A stretch of DNA of 12,733 nucleotides from Bacillota bacterium (GCA_023419655.1 JAEZXP010000204.1:1-12733), one strand, 5' to 3'. Positions 1-7,326 are shown, counted from the stretch's first letter. Translations and numbers: made by a program. The notes: a model not told the origin generated them from the letters alone.

Positions 1-129
1 TTTATTGTTCTTTGAAATGATATAATAAGAACCCGCTAATAATACAAGCACAATTAACTCAATCGCTAAAATAACGCTGAATCTCTTTAAAGATTTCTTT
101 TTCTTTCTTGGTCTCCTCTTCTCGGCCAT
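1..129 (-). CDS. N-terminal fragment of a membrane-anchored envelope protein (partial)
   Basis: Reading from the ATG at 129 the frame stays open to the window edge (43 codons), so only the N-terminus is seen. It begins MAEKRRPRKKKKSLKRF, a strongly basic cytoplasmic stretch. A hydrophobic segment follows at about residues 18-38 (VILAIELIVLVLLAGSYYII), then SKNNK. This is a type II membrane anchor or uncleaved signal topology with the bulk of the protein outside the cell. The start is supported by AGAGGTG about five bases upstream (134-140). LytR-CpsA-Psr family proteins and class A penicillin-binding proteins in Clostridia both begin this way, and nothing here separates them. It lies 185 bases beyond the HPr-like gene, past a probable terminator, so it is probably a separate transcription unit. 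Confidence 0.7.
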   Translation of the reverse strand, partial: MAEKRRPRKKKKSLKRFSVILAIELIVLVLLAGSYYIISKNNK

Positions 130-191
130 GTCACACCTCTTTCTATTATACTATATACTTTGAATTTATAGATACATTTCGCATACAGTAT

Positions 192-220
192 AGCATATAA
201 TCAATTATTATTCTTTACAA
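192..220 (-). promoter_or_regulatory. weak candidate sigma-A promoter for the fragment at 1-129
   Basis: On the minus strand TTGTAA (215-220) and TATGCT (192-197) are separated by 17 bases. Each box matches the sigma-A consensus at four of six positions. The spacing is ideal and the site lies between the probable HPr-gene terminator and the next start codon. The whole stretch 130-250 is AT-rich, so chance matches are easy. Confidence 0.3.
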
Positions 221-251
221 AATGCTTAATTTTTATGATTTTTCCTGTAAT

Positions 252-307
252 AAAAAGAAGCCCTCCAAAGATGAATGTTTGTTACATCTCTTTGTGACAG
301 CTCCTTT
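252..307 (-). terminator. probable intrinsic terminator after the HPr-like gene
   Basis: Seven bases after the HPr-like stop codon, the minus strand carries AAAGGAGC (300-307). This can pair with GCTTCTTT (254-261) with one G-U wobble. Inside it is a second stem, CAAAGA (289-294) with TCTTTG (266-271). The outer stem runs into TTTTTA (251-256). The two-part stem with interior bulges is weaker than the ftsH terminator, so efficiency is uncertain, but the position at the end of a long gene run fits. Confidence 0.45.
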
Positions 308-314
308 GCTCCTG

Positions 315-569
315 CTATTTGCTGCTTAAATATTTTTCAATATTATCAATAGCCTCTTCCTCGTCGGAGCCATCTGCATATACATATACTTTCTCACCGG
401 ATGCAAGGCCAAGACTCATCATGCCCATAATGCTTTTTGCATTTACTTTTCTTTCTTCACTTTCTACATGTATGCTACACTCATACTGACTTGCTACCTG
501 TACCAGTAAAGCAACGGGCCTGGCCTCCAGGCCGTTAGGAATATTAATTATTATTTCTTTTTTTATCAT
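315..569 (-). CDS. HPr-family protein with Glu at the His15 position (Crh-like)
   Basis: An 84-residue protein of the HPr fold, the family's usual length. The segment around the phosphocarrier site reads NGLEARPVALLVQVAS, so position 15 is Glu where HPr has the His that accepts phosphate from Enzyme I. Bacillus Crh has Gln there. The regulatory site is intact: NAKSIMGMMSLG with Ser46, the residue phosphorylated by HPr kinase. By family knowledge such a protein cannot relay phosphate to sugar PTS components but can act, when Ser-phosphorylated, as a CcpA-type co-regulator. That role is inferred here. It is the last gene of the cluster that also holds hprK. Its start lies 26 bases inside the end of whiA, behind a strong AAGGAGGG (578-585), as crh follows whiA in Bacillus. 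Alternatively it could be a minor HPr paralogue with another role. Confidence 0.9.
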   Translation of the reverse strand: MIKKEIIINIPNGLEARPVALLVQVASQYECSIHVESEERKVNAKSIMGMMSLGLASGEKVYVYADGSDEEEAIDNIEKYLSSK

Positions 570-1524
570 TTATGTTTCCCTCCTTATGCTCCCGATAATC
601 TTCAGCGATCATACTTAATTTTCTTAATCTATGATTAACACCGGATTTACTTATTGGCGGTAACAGCATTGTTCCCAGCTCCTTTAATGATGCATCCGGG
701 TGTTCGATCCTAAGCTCTGCAATATCACTGAGGCCCTCCGTCAGATTTCCGAATCCAACATAGTCTCGGATATATATGATGTCATTAATCTGCTTTGATG
801 CCGCTTCCACCGTTTTATTGATATTGGCAGCCTCACAATTCACCTGCCGGTTTACCTGATTTCGCATTTCCTTAAGGATACGCACATTTTCAAGATCCAT
901 CAGGGAAACATGGGCCCCCATCACATTGAGAATATCTACGATTTGAGAGCCTTCCTTAATATATACTACATAATGTCTTTTTCTTTTTATAATCTTCGCA
1001 TCGATAGAAAAAGCACATATAATCTCTGCCAGTCTCTCTGCCTTTACCGAATCTTCCGTGACAAATTCAAGATGATATGCCTTTTTGGGATTACTCATTG
1101 AGCCTGACACCAGAAATGCCCCCCGGATAAACGCTCTTTTACAGCAGGCGTTCTGAATGACAAGCTGACCGGGATTTCCGATTCTGCCGTTCTCTGTATC
1201 CTCTATGCTAATCTTGGCAGCCTGCAGAATATTCACAACCCTATCCTTGTTCTTAACAATTAATGTATAGGTCTGACTATCATTACTGCCTTGATTTCGT
1301 TTAATAGAAATATCAATATTTATATTAAATGTTTTTCTCATTAATGTAAAGTACTTTCTTGCAACCATCTGGCTTTCCGTCTGAAACTTCAATACTAAAT
1401 TGGATTTATTCTGTATCAATTGTCCGCCGTAAGTCAGCATTGCCGCCAATTCTGCCAGTCTGCAATGCCTGGCATCACTAATTTGCATAGAAAGCTCTTC
1501 TTTTACGCTTTTTGAAAATGACAT
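544..1524 (-). CDS. whiA: DNA-binding regulator WhiA
   Basis: A 326-residue protein with the WhiA layout. The N-terminus SFSKSVKEEL is typical. A degenerate LAGLIDADG homing-endonuclease-like domain covers about residues 15-215, including CCKRAFIRGAFLVSGSMSNP (127-146) and HLEF. A C-terminal helix-turn-helix region lies at about 264-306 (LPPISKSGVNHRLRKL). In actinomycetes WhiA controls sporulation-septation genes. In Firmicutes it binds DNA and affects division and chromosome segregation, and it has no known nuclease activity. The start ATG lies 14 bases after the rapZ stop, with AAGGTGTGG overlapping that stop codon, so translation is probably coupled. The last residues (EGNINDKKRNNN) are low-complexity and are partly encoded by the Shine-Dalgarno and start of the next gene, with a 26-base overlap. 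This suggests the C-terminal tail is not functionally constrained. Confidence 0.95.
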   Translation of the reverse strand: MSFSKSVKEELSMQISDARHCRLAELAAMLTYGGQLIQNKSNLVLKFQTESQMVARKYFTLMRKTFNINIDISIKRNQGSNDSQTYTLIVKNKDRVVNILQAAKISIEDTENGRIGNPGQLVIQNACCKRAFIRGAFLVSGSMSNPKKAYHLEFVTEDSVKAERLAEIICAFSIDAKIIKRKRHYVVYIKEGSQIVDILNVMGAHVSLMDLENVRILKEMRNQVNRQVNCEAANINKTVEAASKQINDIIYIRDYVGFGNLTEGLSDIAELRIEHPDASLKELGTMLLPPISKSGVNHRLRKLSMIAEDYREHKEGNINDKKRNNN

Positions 1525-1538
1525 GCCGCATCCACACC

Positions 1539-2390
1539 TTAATCCTTTTCTATATCTCTATGCTCCGTCTTTATTCCATAACCAAGACCCGCCATTCTTT
1601 TTGCAATTTCGTTGGTGAGAGTAACCGAGCGGTGCTTTCCTCCGGTACAGCCTATACTGACGACAAGCTGGTTTTTACCCTCGGATATATAATGAGGAAT
1701 TGCAAAGGTAAGCATATCCTCCAATTTATCAAGAAATTGTCTGGCTGCCTCTGAATCCATGACAAACTTATTTACCTCTTCATCCATTCCTGTCTTAGCC
1801 TTTAGCTCTGCCACATAATATGGATTGGGCAGAAAACGTACATCAAAAACCAAATCCGAGTCTGCCGGTATTCCGTATTTGAATCCAAAGGACAGCAGCA
1901 TAACCATAAAATTGCTAAACTCCTTATCCTCCACATAAATTGTATCAATCTGAGCCTTAAGCTCCCGAATAAGAAGATGGCTGGTGTCGATGATTACATC
2001 CGCCTTCCGGCGAAGAAAGTCAAGCTTTTCCCTCTCTTCCTCTATGCCCTTGTCCACTCTTCCTGTCAGAGAGAGAGGATGGAGCCTTCTTGTCTCCTTA
2101 TAACGCTTAACAAGTACCTCCGGGGAGCAATCAAGAAATAATATCTCATAGGGATATCCCTGGCTCTGCATATCCTTAAGAACCTCATCCAGCTCATCCA
2201 AAGCCTGTCCGCTTCTTATATCCAGGCCCAATGCGACCTTATAATTATTCCCCTGCATAACCAATTCAACAAACTTTTTAACAAGCTTTATAGGCAGGTT
2301 GTCCACACAGAAAAAACCTGCATCCTCCAGCATCTTTAAAACGGAGCTTTTCCCCGCTCCCGACATACCGGTTACAATAACAAATCTCAT
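1539..2390 (-). CDS. rapZ: RNase adapter / nucleotide-binding protein RapZ (YvcJ)
   Basis: 283 residues, the standard family length. Walker A is GMSGAGKS (8-15) and a Walker B-like strand is ILFLDC (83-88). Family motifs SFGFKYGIP (167-175), DVRFLPNP (183-190) and the C-terminal IGCTGGKHRSV (246-256) are all present. The family binds and hydrolyses GTP or ATP. In E. coli RapZ senses glucosamine-6-phosphate and guides RNase E to the sRNA GlmZ. In Bacillus YvcJ affects competence and its mechanism is less clear, so the exact role here is not known. The ATG follows the murB stop with no gap (TAA then ATG), with GGAG inside the end of murB, so the two are translationally coupled. In Bacillus the next gene would be yvcK, but here whiA follows directly. 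Confidence 0.95.
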   Translation of the reverse strand: MRFVIVTGMSGAGKSSVLKMLEDAGFFCVDNLPIKLVKKFVELVMQGNNYKVALGLDIRSGQALDELDEVLKDMQSQGYPYEILFLDCSPEVLVKRYKETRRLHPLSLTGRVDKGIEEEREKLDFLRRKADVIIDTSHLLIRELKAQIDTIYVEDKEFSNFMVMLLSFGFKYGIPADSDLVFDVRFLPNPYYVAELKAKTGMDEEVNKFVMDSEAARQFLDKLEDMLTFAIPHYISEGKNQLVVSIGCTGGKHRSVTLTNEIAKRMAGLGYGIKTEHRDIEKD

Positions 2391-3350
2391 TTAAACTCCG
2401 GCCTTTCTCCAGTCCTTATCAAAGGTTCCTAAAAATTTCACTTCAGGCTCCAGCCGCACACCGGATTTCTCCTCCACAATTCGAATAACCTCTTTTATTA
2501 AGGTTATGAAATCTGCGGCTGTGGCGTTGTCCTTATTTATCAAAAATCCGCAGTGCTTTTCGGAGACTGCAGCTCCGCCTATCTGAAACCCCTTTAATCC
2601 GGCTTCACAAATCAGCTTGCCGGCAAAGTGTCCTTCGGGACGCTTAAATGTACTTCCTGCACTATACATATCCAGAGGCTGCTTCAGCTGCCTTAAAGAA
2701 TTCAGCTCATGAATCTTATCCAGAATCTGCTGCTTATCGCCCTTATTAAATCTCATGGAAGCCTCCAGCAGACAAAGGTTCTGTTCCTGCAATATGCTGC
2801 TTCTGTATCCTAATTTCAGGGCTTCATTTTCTATGGTATGGATTTCTCCCGCCTCGTCAATAACAGTCGCCGACACCAGGCATTGCTTGATTTCGCCGCC
2901 GTAAGCCCCGGCATTCATGGTAATTGCCCCGCCCAGTGTTCCCGGAATCCCTGCCGCAAACTCAAAGCCGGTCAGCTCATGCCTGGCAATCACACTGGAT
3001 AGCTTTGACATCAATACCCCTGCCTGTGCATGCACGATAGCCTGTGCAGGCACGATACCGTCCTCCTCTACCGTGATACCTGAGAACTGTTCTCCTAATT
3101 TAATAATAAGACCCCTGTAGCCACTGTCAGAAACCAGAAGGTTGCTTCCATTTCCCATAATATAGTATGGCATAGCATGGTTTTTACACAGCAGAACCAC
3201 TCTTCTGATATCTTCAACCGAAGAAGGCAGCACCATATAATCTGTTTCCCCGCCTATATGGAGAGAGGTATGACGAAACATAGGCTCTTTCAGCTTAATT
3301 TGCCCAGTCTCCAATATTTTATTTAGTTCGTTTAAGAATAAATCCTCCAA
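2391..3350 (-). CDS. murB: UDP-N-acetylenolpyruvoylglucosamine reductase MurB
   Basis: A cytoplasmic FAD enzyme that uses NADPH to reduce UDP-GlcNAc-enolpyruvate to UDP-MurNAc, the second committed step of peptidoglycan precursor synthesis. Visible motifs, with residues counted from the TTG start at 3350: MGNGSNLLVSD (65-75) and GIPGTLGGAITMNAGAYGG (134-152) for FAD binding; YRSS (182-185); SAGSTFKRP (230-238), whose Ser233 is the expected proton donor; and LEPEVKFLG near the C-terminus with the catalytic Glu. The length of 319 residues fits the short type IIb enzymes of Firmicutes. I chose TTG 3350 because GGAGG sits six bases before it. The longest frame starts at another TTG (3377) with no good Shine-Dalgarno, and no in-frame ATG exists nearby. 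It is 59 bases downstream of the glucokinase gene and directly abuts rapZ. Confidence 0.95.
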   Translation of the reverse strand: MEDLFLNELNKILETGQIKLKEPMFRHTSLHIGGETDYMVLPSSVEDIRRVVLLCKNHAMPYYIMGNGSNLLVSDSGYRGLIIKLGEQFSGITVEEDGIVPAQAIVHAQAGVLMSKLSSVIARHELTGFEFAAGIPGTLGGAITMNAGAYGGEIKQCLVSATVIDEAGEIHTIENEALKLGYRSSILQEQNLCLLEASMRFNKGDKQQILDKIHELNSLRQLKQPLDMYSAGSTFKRPEGHFAGKLICEAGLKGFQIGGAAVSEKHCGFLINKDNATAADFITLIKEVIRIVEEKSGVRLEPEVKFLGTFDKDWRKAGV

Positions 3351-3356
3351 TCGATA

Positions 3357-3361
3357 CCTCC
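3357..3361 (-). promoter_or_regulatory. Shine-Dalgarno that fixes the murB start at a TTG
   Basis: GGAGG on the minus strand, then six bases (TATCGA), then TTG at 3350. The upstream TTG at 3377 has only AAGG at an awkward distance, so 3350 is preferred. Confidence 0.7.
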
Positions 3362-3409
3362 ATGTGCTATCATACAATACTTCTAAACCTTATTCAACTG
3401 CCTGCCGGT

Positions 3410-4348
3410 TCATGCCAGAACAAGCCTTGCACATCCATAAATTCCTGCATCATTTCCCAGGGAGGCAATCAAAAATGCCCTGTCCTTAAGCGCATCCATT
3501 ACATATGGAACATAATGCTTCTTAATTCCCGTTGTCAATATATCTCCGGCCTTCGAGACGCCTCCGCCTATGATAAAAGCTTCGGGGTCCACCACCTGTG
3601 CCACATGAGCCAGCGCAAGTCCAAGATATCCACAGGCCTCATCAACGATGTCCATAGCCAGCTTATCACCCTGCTTTGCCAAATCAAATACTGCCTTTGC
3701 AGTAATTACATCCTCCTTCGATAATTCAGAGCCCTCCGGATTTTTGATAAGAGCCCGCTTTGCCAGTCTTACAATTCCCGTAGCAGAAGCGTATTGCTCA
3801 ACACATCCCCGCTTTTTGCATCCACAGGTTTCTTCTTCCGTAAGATTCACAAGTATATGACCTATCTCTCCGGCTGCACCACCGCTTCCGGAAAGTATCC
3901 TGCCGTTATGGATTACTCCGCCGCCAACTCCGGTTCCCAGGGTTACCAGCACCATATTGTTAAAGCCCCTGCCGCTTCCCTTCCACTGCTCACCAAGGGC
4001 TGCCACATTGGCATCGTTACCCGCCTTGACTCTCAGACCGGTCATCGCAGACATTTCTTCTTCTATATTAAAATATCCGATGCCGAGATTAGGAAGCTCC
4101 AGAACCTCCCCATTGTCCTTAACAGGTCCCGGTATTCCGACTCCTATACCAAGCATCTGCTCTTTCTCAAGGCCCTTTTCTGCCATCATTCTCTTTACGA
4201 AATCTGCCGCACCCTTTAAGACATCCTTACCATTTCCGGTTTTTTGTGTTGCAAATGCCCACTTGTCCAGCAAATTCCCTTCCGCATCAAACAAGCCTGC
4301 TTTTATCTCAGTTCCGCCAATGTCTACACCAAAACAATATTGTTCCAT
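3410..4348 (-). CDS. glk: ROK-family glucokinase
   Basis: 312 residues of the ROK sugar-kinase family, which makes glucose-6-phosphate from glucose and ATP in the cytoplasm. With numbering from the ATG at 4348, the phosphate-binding loop is DIGGT (9-13). The catalytic Asp is in GNDANVAALGE (Asp112). The second nucleotide loop is TLGTGVGGG (136-144). The ROK signature and zinc site are seen in EIGH (161-164) followed by CGCKKRGC (175-182), so His164, Cys175, Cys177 and Cys182 are the expected zinc ligands. No N-terminal helix-turn-helix is present, which separates it from ROK repressors. ATG 4348 follows GGGGGAAGAG, while a TTG four codons upstream lacks a ribosome site. Substrate specificity is inferred from the family; N-acetylglucosamine or mannose kinases look similar. 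It lies 31 bases after hprK, which couples sugar phosphorylation with the carbon-signal kinase. Confidence 0.88.
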   Translation of the reverse strand: MEQYCFGVDIGGTEIKAGLFDAEGNLLDKWAFATQKTGNGKDVLKGAADFVKRMMAEKGLEKEQMLGIGVGIPGPVKDNGEVLELPNLGIGYFNIEEEMSAMTGLRVKAGNDANVAALGEQWKGSGRGFNNMVLVTLGTGVGGGVIHNGRILSGSGGAAGEIGHILVNLTEEETCGCKKRGCVEQYASATGIVRLAKRALIKNPEGSELSKEDVITAKAVFDLAKQGDKLAMDIVDEACGYLGLALAHVAQVVDPEAFIIGGGVSKAGDILTTGIKKHYVPYVMDALKDRAFLIASLGNDAGIYGCARLVLA

Positions 4349-4373
4349 CTCTTCCCCCAAATGTATTATTTTT

Positions 4374-4401
4374 AAAGCTCTATTGTTCAGAGCCTTTTTT
4401 T
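4374..4401. other. small inverted repeat over the hprK stop codon, T-run on the plus strand
   Basis: AAAGCTCT (4374-4381) and AGAGCCTTT (4389-4397) flank ATTGTTC and are followed on the plus strand by seven T (4395-4401). As minus-strand RNA the stem is 8 bp with one G-U pair, but only A-rich sequence follows. As plus-strand RNA the U-run is good but the stem has an A-C mismatch. It could weakly terminate antisense transcripts or mark the hprK 3' end. No plus-strand gene is present to need it. Confidence 0.25.
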
Positions 4402-5312
4402 ATCTTATTTGTGACCCGCTTATATAATTCCTGGGCGGCATTATATCCCATCTTCTTCTGCCTGTGGTTTACGGCGGCAGATTCACAGATAATTGCCAGA
4501 TTTCTTCCGGGACGTATCGGTATGGAATGACATATGACCTTATTGCCCAGATATTCAATATACTGCTCATCCAGGCCAAATCTGTCGTAATCCTTATCCC
4601 TGCTCCACTCCTCCAGCTTGATTACCAAATCAATGGCCTGTGTATTCTTCACACTCTCTACACCGAACAGGGTCTTTACATCGATGATGCCGATACCCCT
4701 AAGCTCAATAAAATGCCTTGTAATATCAGGGGATGTTCCTATCAGTGTCTCATCACTTACCTTTTTTATCTCCACCACATCATCTGCAACAAGGCGGTGT
4801 CCCCGTTTAATCAGCTCAAGAGCAGCCTCACTCTTACCAATACCGCTTTCGCCTGTGATAAGAATGCCTTCGCCATATACATCGACCAGCACGCCATGAA
4901 TCGATATTCTGGGTGCCAGTTCCACATTCAGCCATCTTATTACTTCTGCCATAAATGAAGAGGTAGTCTTTGATGTTCTAAGAATCGGTACCTCTTTTTC
5001 TGTTGCAATCTTCACCAGGGTATCACTTACCTCTATATTTCTGCAAAATACAATGCATGGAACTTTATAATCCATTAGCTTGCTTATGACTTCCGTCTGT
5101 CTTTCCTGGCTGACATTTTGCATATAAGCATGCTCCACATATCCGATTACCTGAACACGTTCCGAATCAAAATGATCAAAAAAGCCTGCCAGCTGCAATG
5201 CCGGTCTGTTCACATCCGGCTGAGACAGCTTGATTCTCTTGATGTCTATATCCGGTGTGCAATTTTCCAAATTCATCTTCTCTATTAACTGAACCAAATC
5301 CACTGTATACAC
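4380..5312 (-). CDS. hprK: HPr kinase/phosphorylase
   Basis: A bifunctional enzyme that phosphorylates HPr or Crh on Ser46 and removes the phosphate again, controlling carbon catabolite repression in Firmicutes. Counted from GTG 5312 it is 310 residues, the family length. Key features are His139 in IHGVLVDVYG, Walker A GESGIGKS (154-161), HRLVADD (172-178), the HprK signature LRGIGIIDV (204-212) and IPIRPGRN near residue 264. The N-terminal half (MYTVDLVQLIEKMNL onward) is the regulatory domain. The frame can extend 27 codons to an ATG at 5393, but that ATG overlaps the -10 box of a good promoter candidate. The GTG has GAGG eight bases upstream and gives the canonical N-terminus, so I prefer it. 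Its likely partner, the Ser46-containing HPr-like protein, ends the same gene run. A second true HPr elsewhere in the genome is expected. Confidence 0.95.
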   Translation of the reverse strand: MYTVDLVQLIEKMNLENCTPDIDIKRIKLSQPDVNRPALQLAGFFDHFDSERVQVIGYVEHAYMQNVSQERQTEVISKLMDYKVPCIVFCRNIEVSDTLVKIATEKEVPILRTSKTTSSFMAEVIRWLNVELAPRISIHGVLVDVYGEGILITGESGIGKSEAALELIKRGHRLVADDVVEIKKVSDETLIGTSPDITRHFIELRGIGIIDVKTLFGVESVKNTQAIDLVIKLEEWSRDKDYDRFGLDEQYIEYLGNKVICHSIPIRPGRNLAIICESAAVNHRQKKMGYNAAQELYKRVTNKIKKGSEQ

Positions 5313-5320
5313 CGCATCGT

Positions 5321-5324
5321 CCTC
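5321..5324 (-). promoter_or_regulatory. Shine-Dalgarno for the hprK GTG start
   Basis: GAGG on the minus strand, eight bases before GTG 5312. Together with the family length of 310 residues it argues against the longer frame that starts at ATG 5393. Confidence 0.5.
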
Positions 5325-5391
5325 ACTTTCCCATAAGTATTCCCATCTATTCTTCGTATCTCTTACTGCCTTTAATGATATATCTGCACAC

Positions 5392-5421
5392 ATTCTAACA
5401 TACCCTGCGGTTTAATGTAAA
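5392..5421 (-). promoter_or_regulatory. candidate internal sigma-A promoter for hprK
   Basis: On the minus strand TTTACA (5416-5421) and TAGAAT (5392-5397) are 18 bases apart, each matching five of six consensus positions. The -35 box overlaps the last codons of uvrC. The predicted start of transcription, about seven bases downstream, leaves a leader of roughly 70 bases before the GTG start. It would allow hprK-glk-murB-rapZ-whiA-HPr expression independent of uvrC. Seen by eye only. Confidence 0.45.
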
Positions 5422-7295
5422 TCCTTATTGTCCTTATGCTTGTGAAAGAAGTCATATACCTGCATAGCCGCTGCTTTATTCATGGAAGGAACATTCGAAA
5501 GCTCCTCGATTCCCGCCTCCTTAACTGCCTCCAGAGACTGAAAATGCTTCATTAACGCTCTTCTTCTGGATGGCCCGATTCCGTTGATATCATCGAGTAT
5601 GGAATGTACCTGACGTTTCTTTCTCAGGCTTCGATGATATTCGATGGCAAACCGGTGGGTTTCATCCTGTATCCTTGTTATCAGCTTGAATAATTCACTG
5701 CTTTTGTCAATAGGAAGCTCTTTGTTTCGGTAATATAGACCCCTGGTATGGTGATTATCATCCTTAACCATCCCACATACCGCAATATCCAGCCCTACCT
5801 CATCAAGCACCTGCAATGCCACGTTCACCTGACCCTTTCCTCCGTCCATCAGAATCAAATCAGGATATTTTGTAAAGCTTCCGTATTCTTTATCCAGGCT
5901 CTTCTCCTTCATCTCTTCCAACTCCCGGATACCATGGGTAAATCTTCTCATCAGCATCTCGTTCATGGCTGCATAATCATCAGGCCCTACAACGGTCTTT
6001 ATCTTGAACTTCCGATAATCGGATTTCTTTGGCTTCCCGTTCTCGAATACCACCATTGAGCCCACTGTCTCAAACCCTGAGGTATTCGATATGTCAAAGG
6101 ACTCTACCCTGGATACAACAGGCAAATCCAGGTAATCCGCCAATTCCTTTAGAGCTCCGATTGTCCTTGCTTCTTCTCTTTTTAGCTTCTCCGCATCCTT
6201 ATTCAGGATAAGCATGGCGTTTTGCTTTGCGAGCTCTACCAGTTTTTCTTTTTTACCCTTCTTCGGAACTCTTATATATACCTTCTGTCCTCTTTTATTC
6301 GTAAGCCATTCACTAAGCAGTTCATCTTCCTCCGTCTCTGCCTCCAAAAAAATCTCCTTTGGTATATACGGTGTACCTGCATAGAACTGCTTTATAAAGC
6401 TGGTCATTACCCTGCTGTCTGTCTCATCCTCCACACCTGTCAGATAAAAATGGTCTCTGCCTATAAGTTTTCCGCCGCGAATAAAGAAGGTCTGTACAAC
6501 CGCCTCATCCTTATTTCTGGCAAAGGCAATGATATCCCGGTCCATCTGATCGGTACTGGTAATCTTCTGCTTATTCATAATCTGGCGGACACTTCCCAGC
6601 AGGTCTCTCATCGTGGCAGCCTTCTCATACTCCATGTTCCCGGCAGCCTCGCTCATTCTTTCTTCCAGCAGCTTTACCACCCCGGAATAGTTCCCGCTTA
6701 AGAACTGAGTGACCTGTTCGATATTCTTACCGTAATCCTCCTGCGATATGAAGCCCTGGCAGGGTGCGTCACATTGACCCATATAATAATACAGGCACGG
6801 CCTTTCCTTTCCTATATCCTTGGGAAGATTTCTGTTACAGGTTCTGATTTTATATATTTTCCTGAGCAGCTCCAGAATATCCTTTACCGCTCCGGAGCTG
6901 GTATAAGGCCCGAAATACTTTGATTTGTCCCGTTTCATCTCTCTGGAAAACAGCACCTTGGGATATGCTTCGTATACAGTGACACGAATATAGGGATAGG
7001 TCTTGTCATCCTTAAGCATGGTATTGTACTTCGGCCTGTGCTCCTTAATCAGGTTGCATTCCAGGACCAAAGCCTCCACCTCTGAATCGGTGACGATATA
7101 TTCAAAATGGTCAATCAGCTCTACCATCTGCCTTATCTTGGCCGTATGGTTGCGGCTGTTTTGAAAATACTGTCTGATCCTGTTTTTAAGAATAACCGCC
7201 TTGCCCACATAGATAATCGTATCGGACTTATCCCTCATGATATATACGCCCGGCTTATTCGGGAGCAGTTTTAATTCTTCCTCTATATTAAACAT
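5412..7295 (-). CDS. uvrC: excinuclease ABC subunit C
   Basis: 627 residues. UvrC makes both incisions around bulky DNA lesions after UvrA/UvrB loading. The N-terminal GIY-YIG nuclease domain has GVYIM (16-20) and IIYVGKA (27-33) and makes the 3' cut. Four cysteines (Cys153, Cys167, Cys175, Cys179) match the family's metal/Fe-S cluster region. A UVR motif at about 206-240 (EERMSEAAGNMEYEKAATMR) contacts UvrB. The C-terminal RNase H-like nuclease makes the 5' cut, with Asp401 (ESFDIS), Asp484 (LMDGGKGQ) and His547 (ETHRFA). Helix-hairpin-helix motifs end the protein (DINGIGPSRRRALMKHF). The longest frame extends 57 codons upstream, but that stretch crosses the ftsH terminator and the uvrC promoter candidate, so ATG 7295 is the start. 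No LexA-type GAAC-N4-GTTC box was seen upstream. It is first in the run leading into hprK. Confidence 0.97.
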   Translation of the reverse strand: MFNIEEELKLLPNKPGVYIMRDKSDTIIYVGKAVILKNRIRQYFQNSRNHTAKIRQMVELIDHFEYIVTDSEVEALVLECNLIKEHRPKYNTMLKDDKTYPYIRVTVYEAYPKVLFSREMKRDKSKYFGPYTSSGAVKDILELLRKIYKIRTCNRNLPKDIGKERPCLYYYMGQCDAPCQGFISQEDYGKNIEQVTQFLSGNYSGVVKLLEERMSEAAGNMEYEKAATMRDLLGSVRQIMNKQKITSTDQMDRDIIAFARNKDEAVVQTFFIRGGKLIGRDHFYLTGVEDETDSRVMTSFIKQFYAGTPYIPKEIFLEAETEEDELLSEWLTNKRGQKVYIRVPKKGKKEKLVELAKQNAMLILNKDAEKLKREEARTIGALKELADYLDLPVVSRVESFDISNTSGFETVGSMVVFENGKPKKSDYRKFKIKTVVGPDDYAAMNEMLMRRFTHGIRELEEMKEKSLDKEYGSFTKYPDLILMDGGKGQVNVALQVLDEVGLDIAVCGMVKDDNHHTRGLYYRNKELPIDKSSELFKLITRIQDETHRFAIEYHRSLRKKRQVHSILDDINGIGPSRRRALMKHFQSLEAVKEAGIEELSNVPSMNKAAAMQVYDFFHKHKDNKDLH

Positions 7296-7326
7296 ATATC
7301 CTGTCTTTCCCCTAAAATAATTAGTA

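Noticed and set aside
145..150. Perfect TATAAT on the minus strand upstream of the gene at 1-129
   Set aside because: It would start transcription inside the Shine-Dalgarno about ten bases before the ATG, and no -35 box is found at 16-18 bases.
3957..4958. Plus-strand open frames of 156 and 164 codons opposite glk and hprK
   Set aside because: They lie wholly antisense to genes with clear conserved motifs, lack ribosome sites and have low-complexity Ser/Pro-rich or Cys/Tyr-rich translations typical of shadow frames.
6222..6701. Plus-strand open frame of 159 codons opposite uvrC
   Set aside because: Antisense to the middle of uvrC, no ribosome site, and no recognisable domain.
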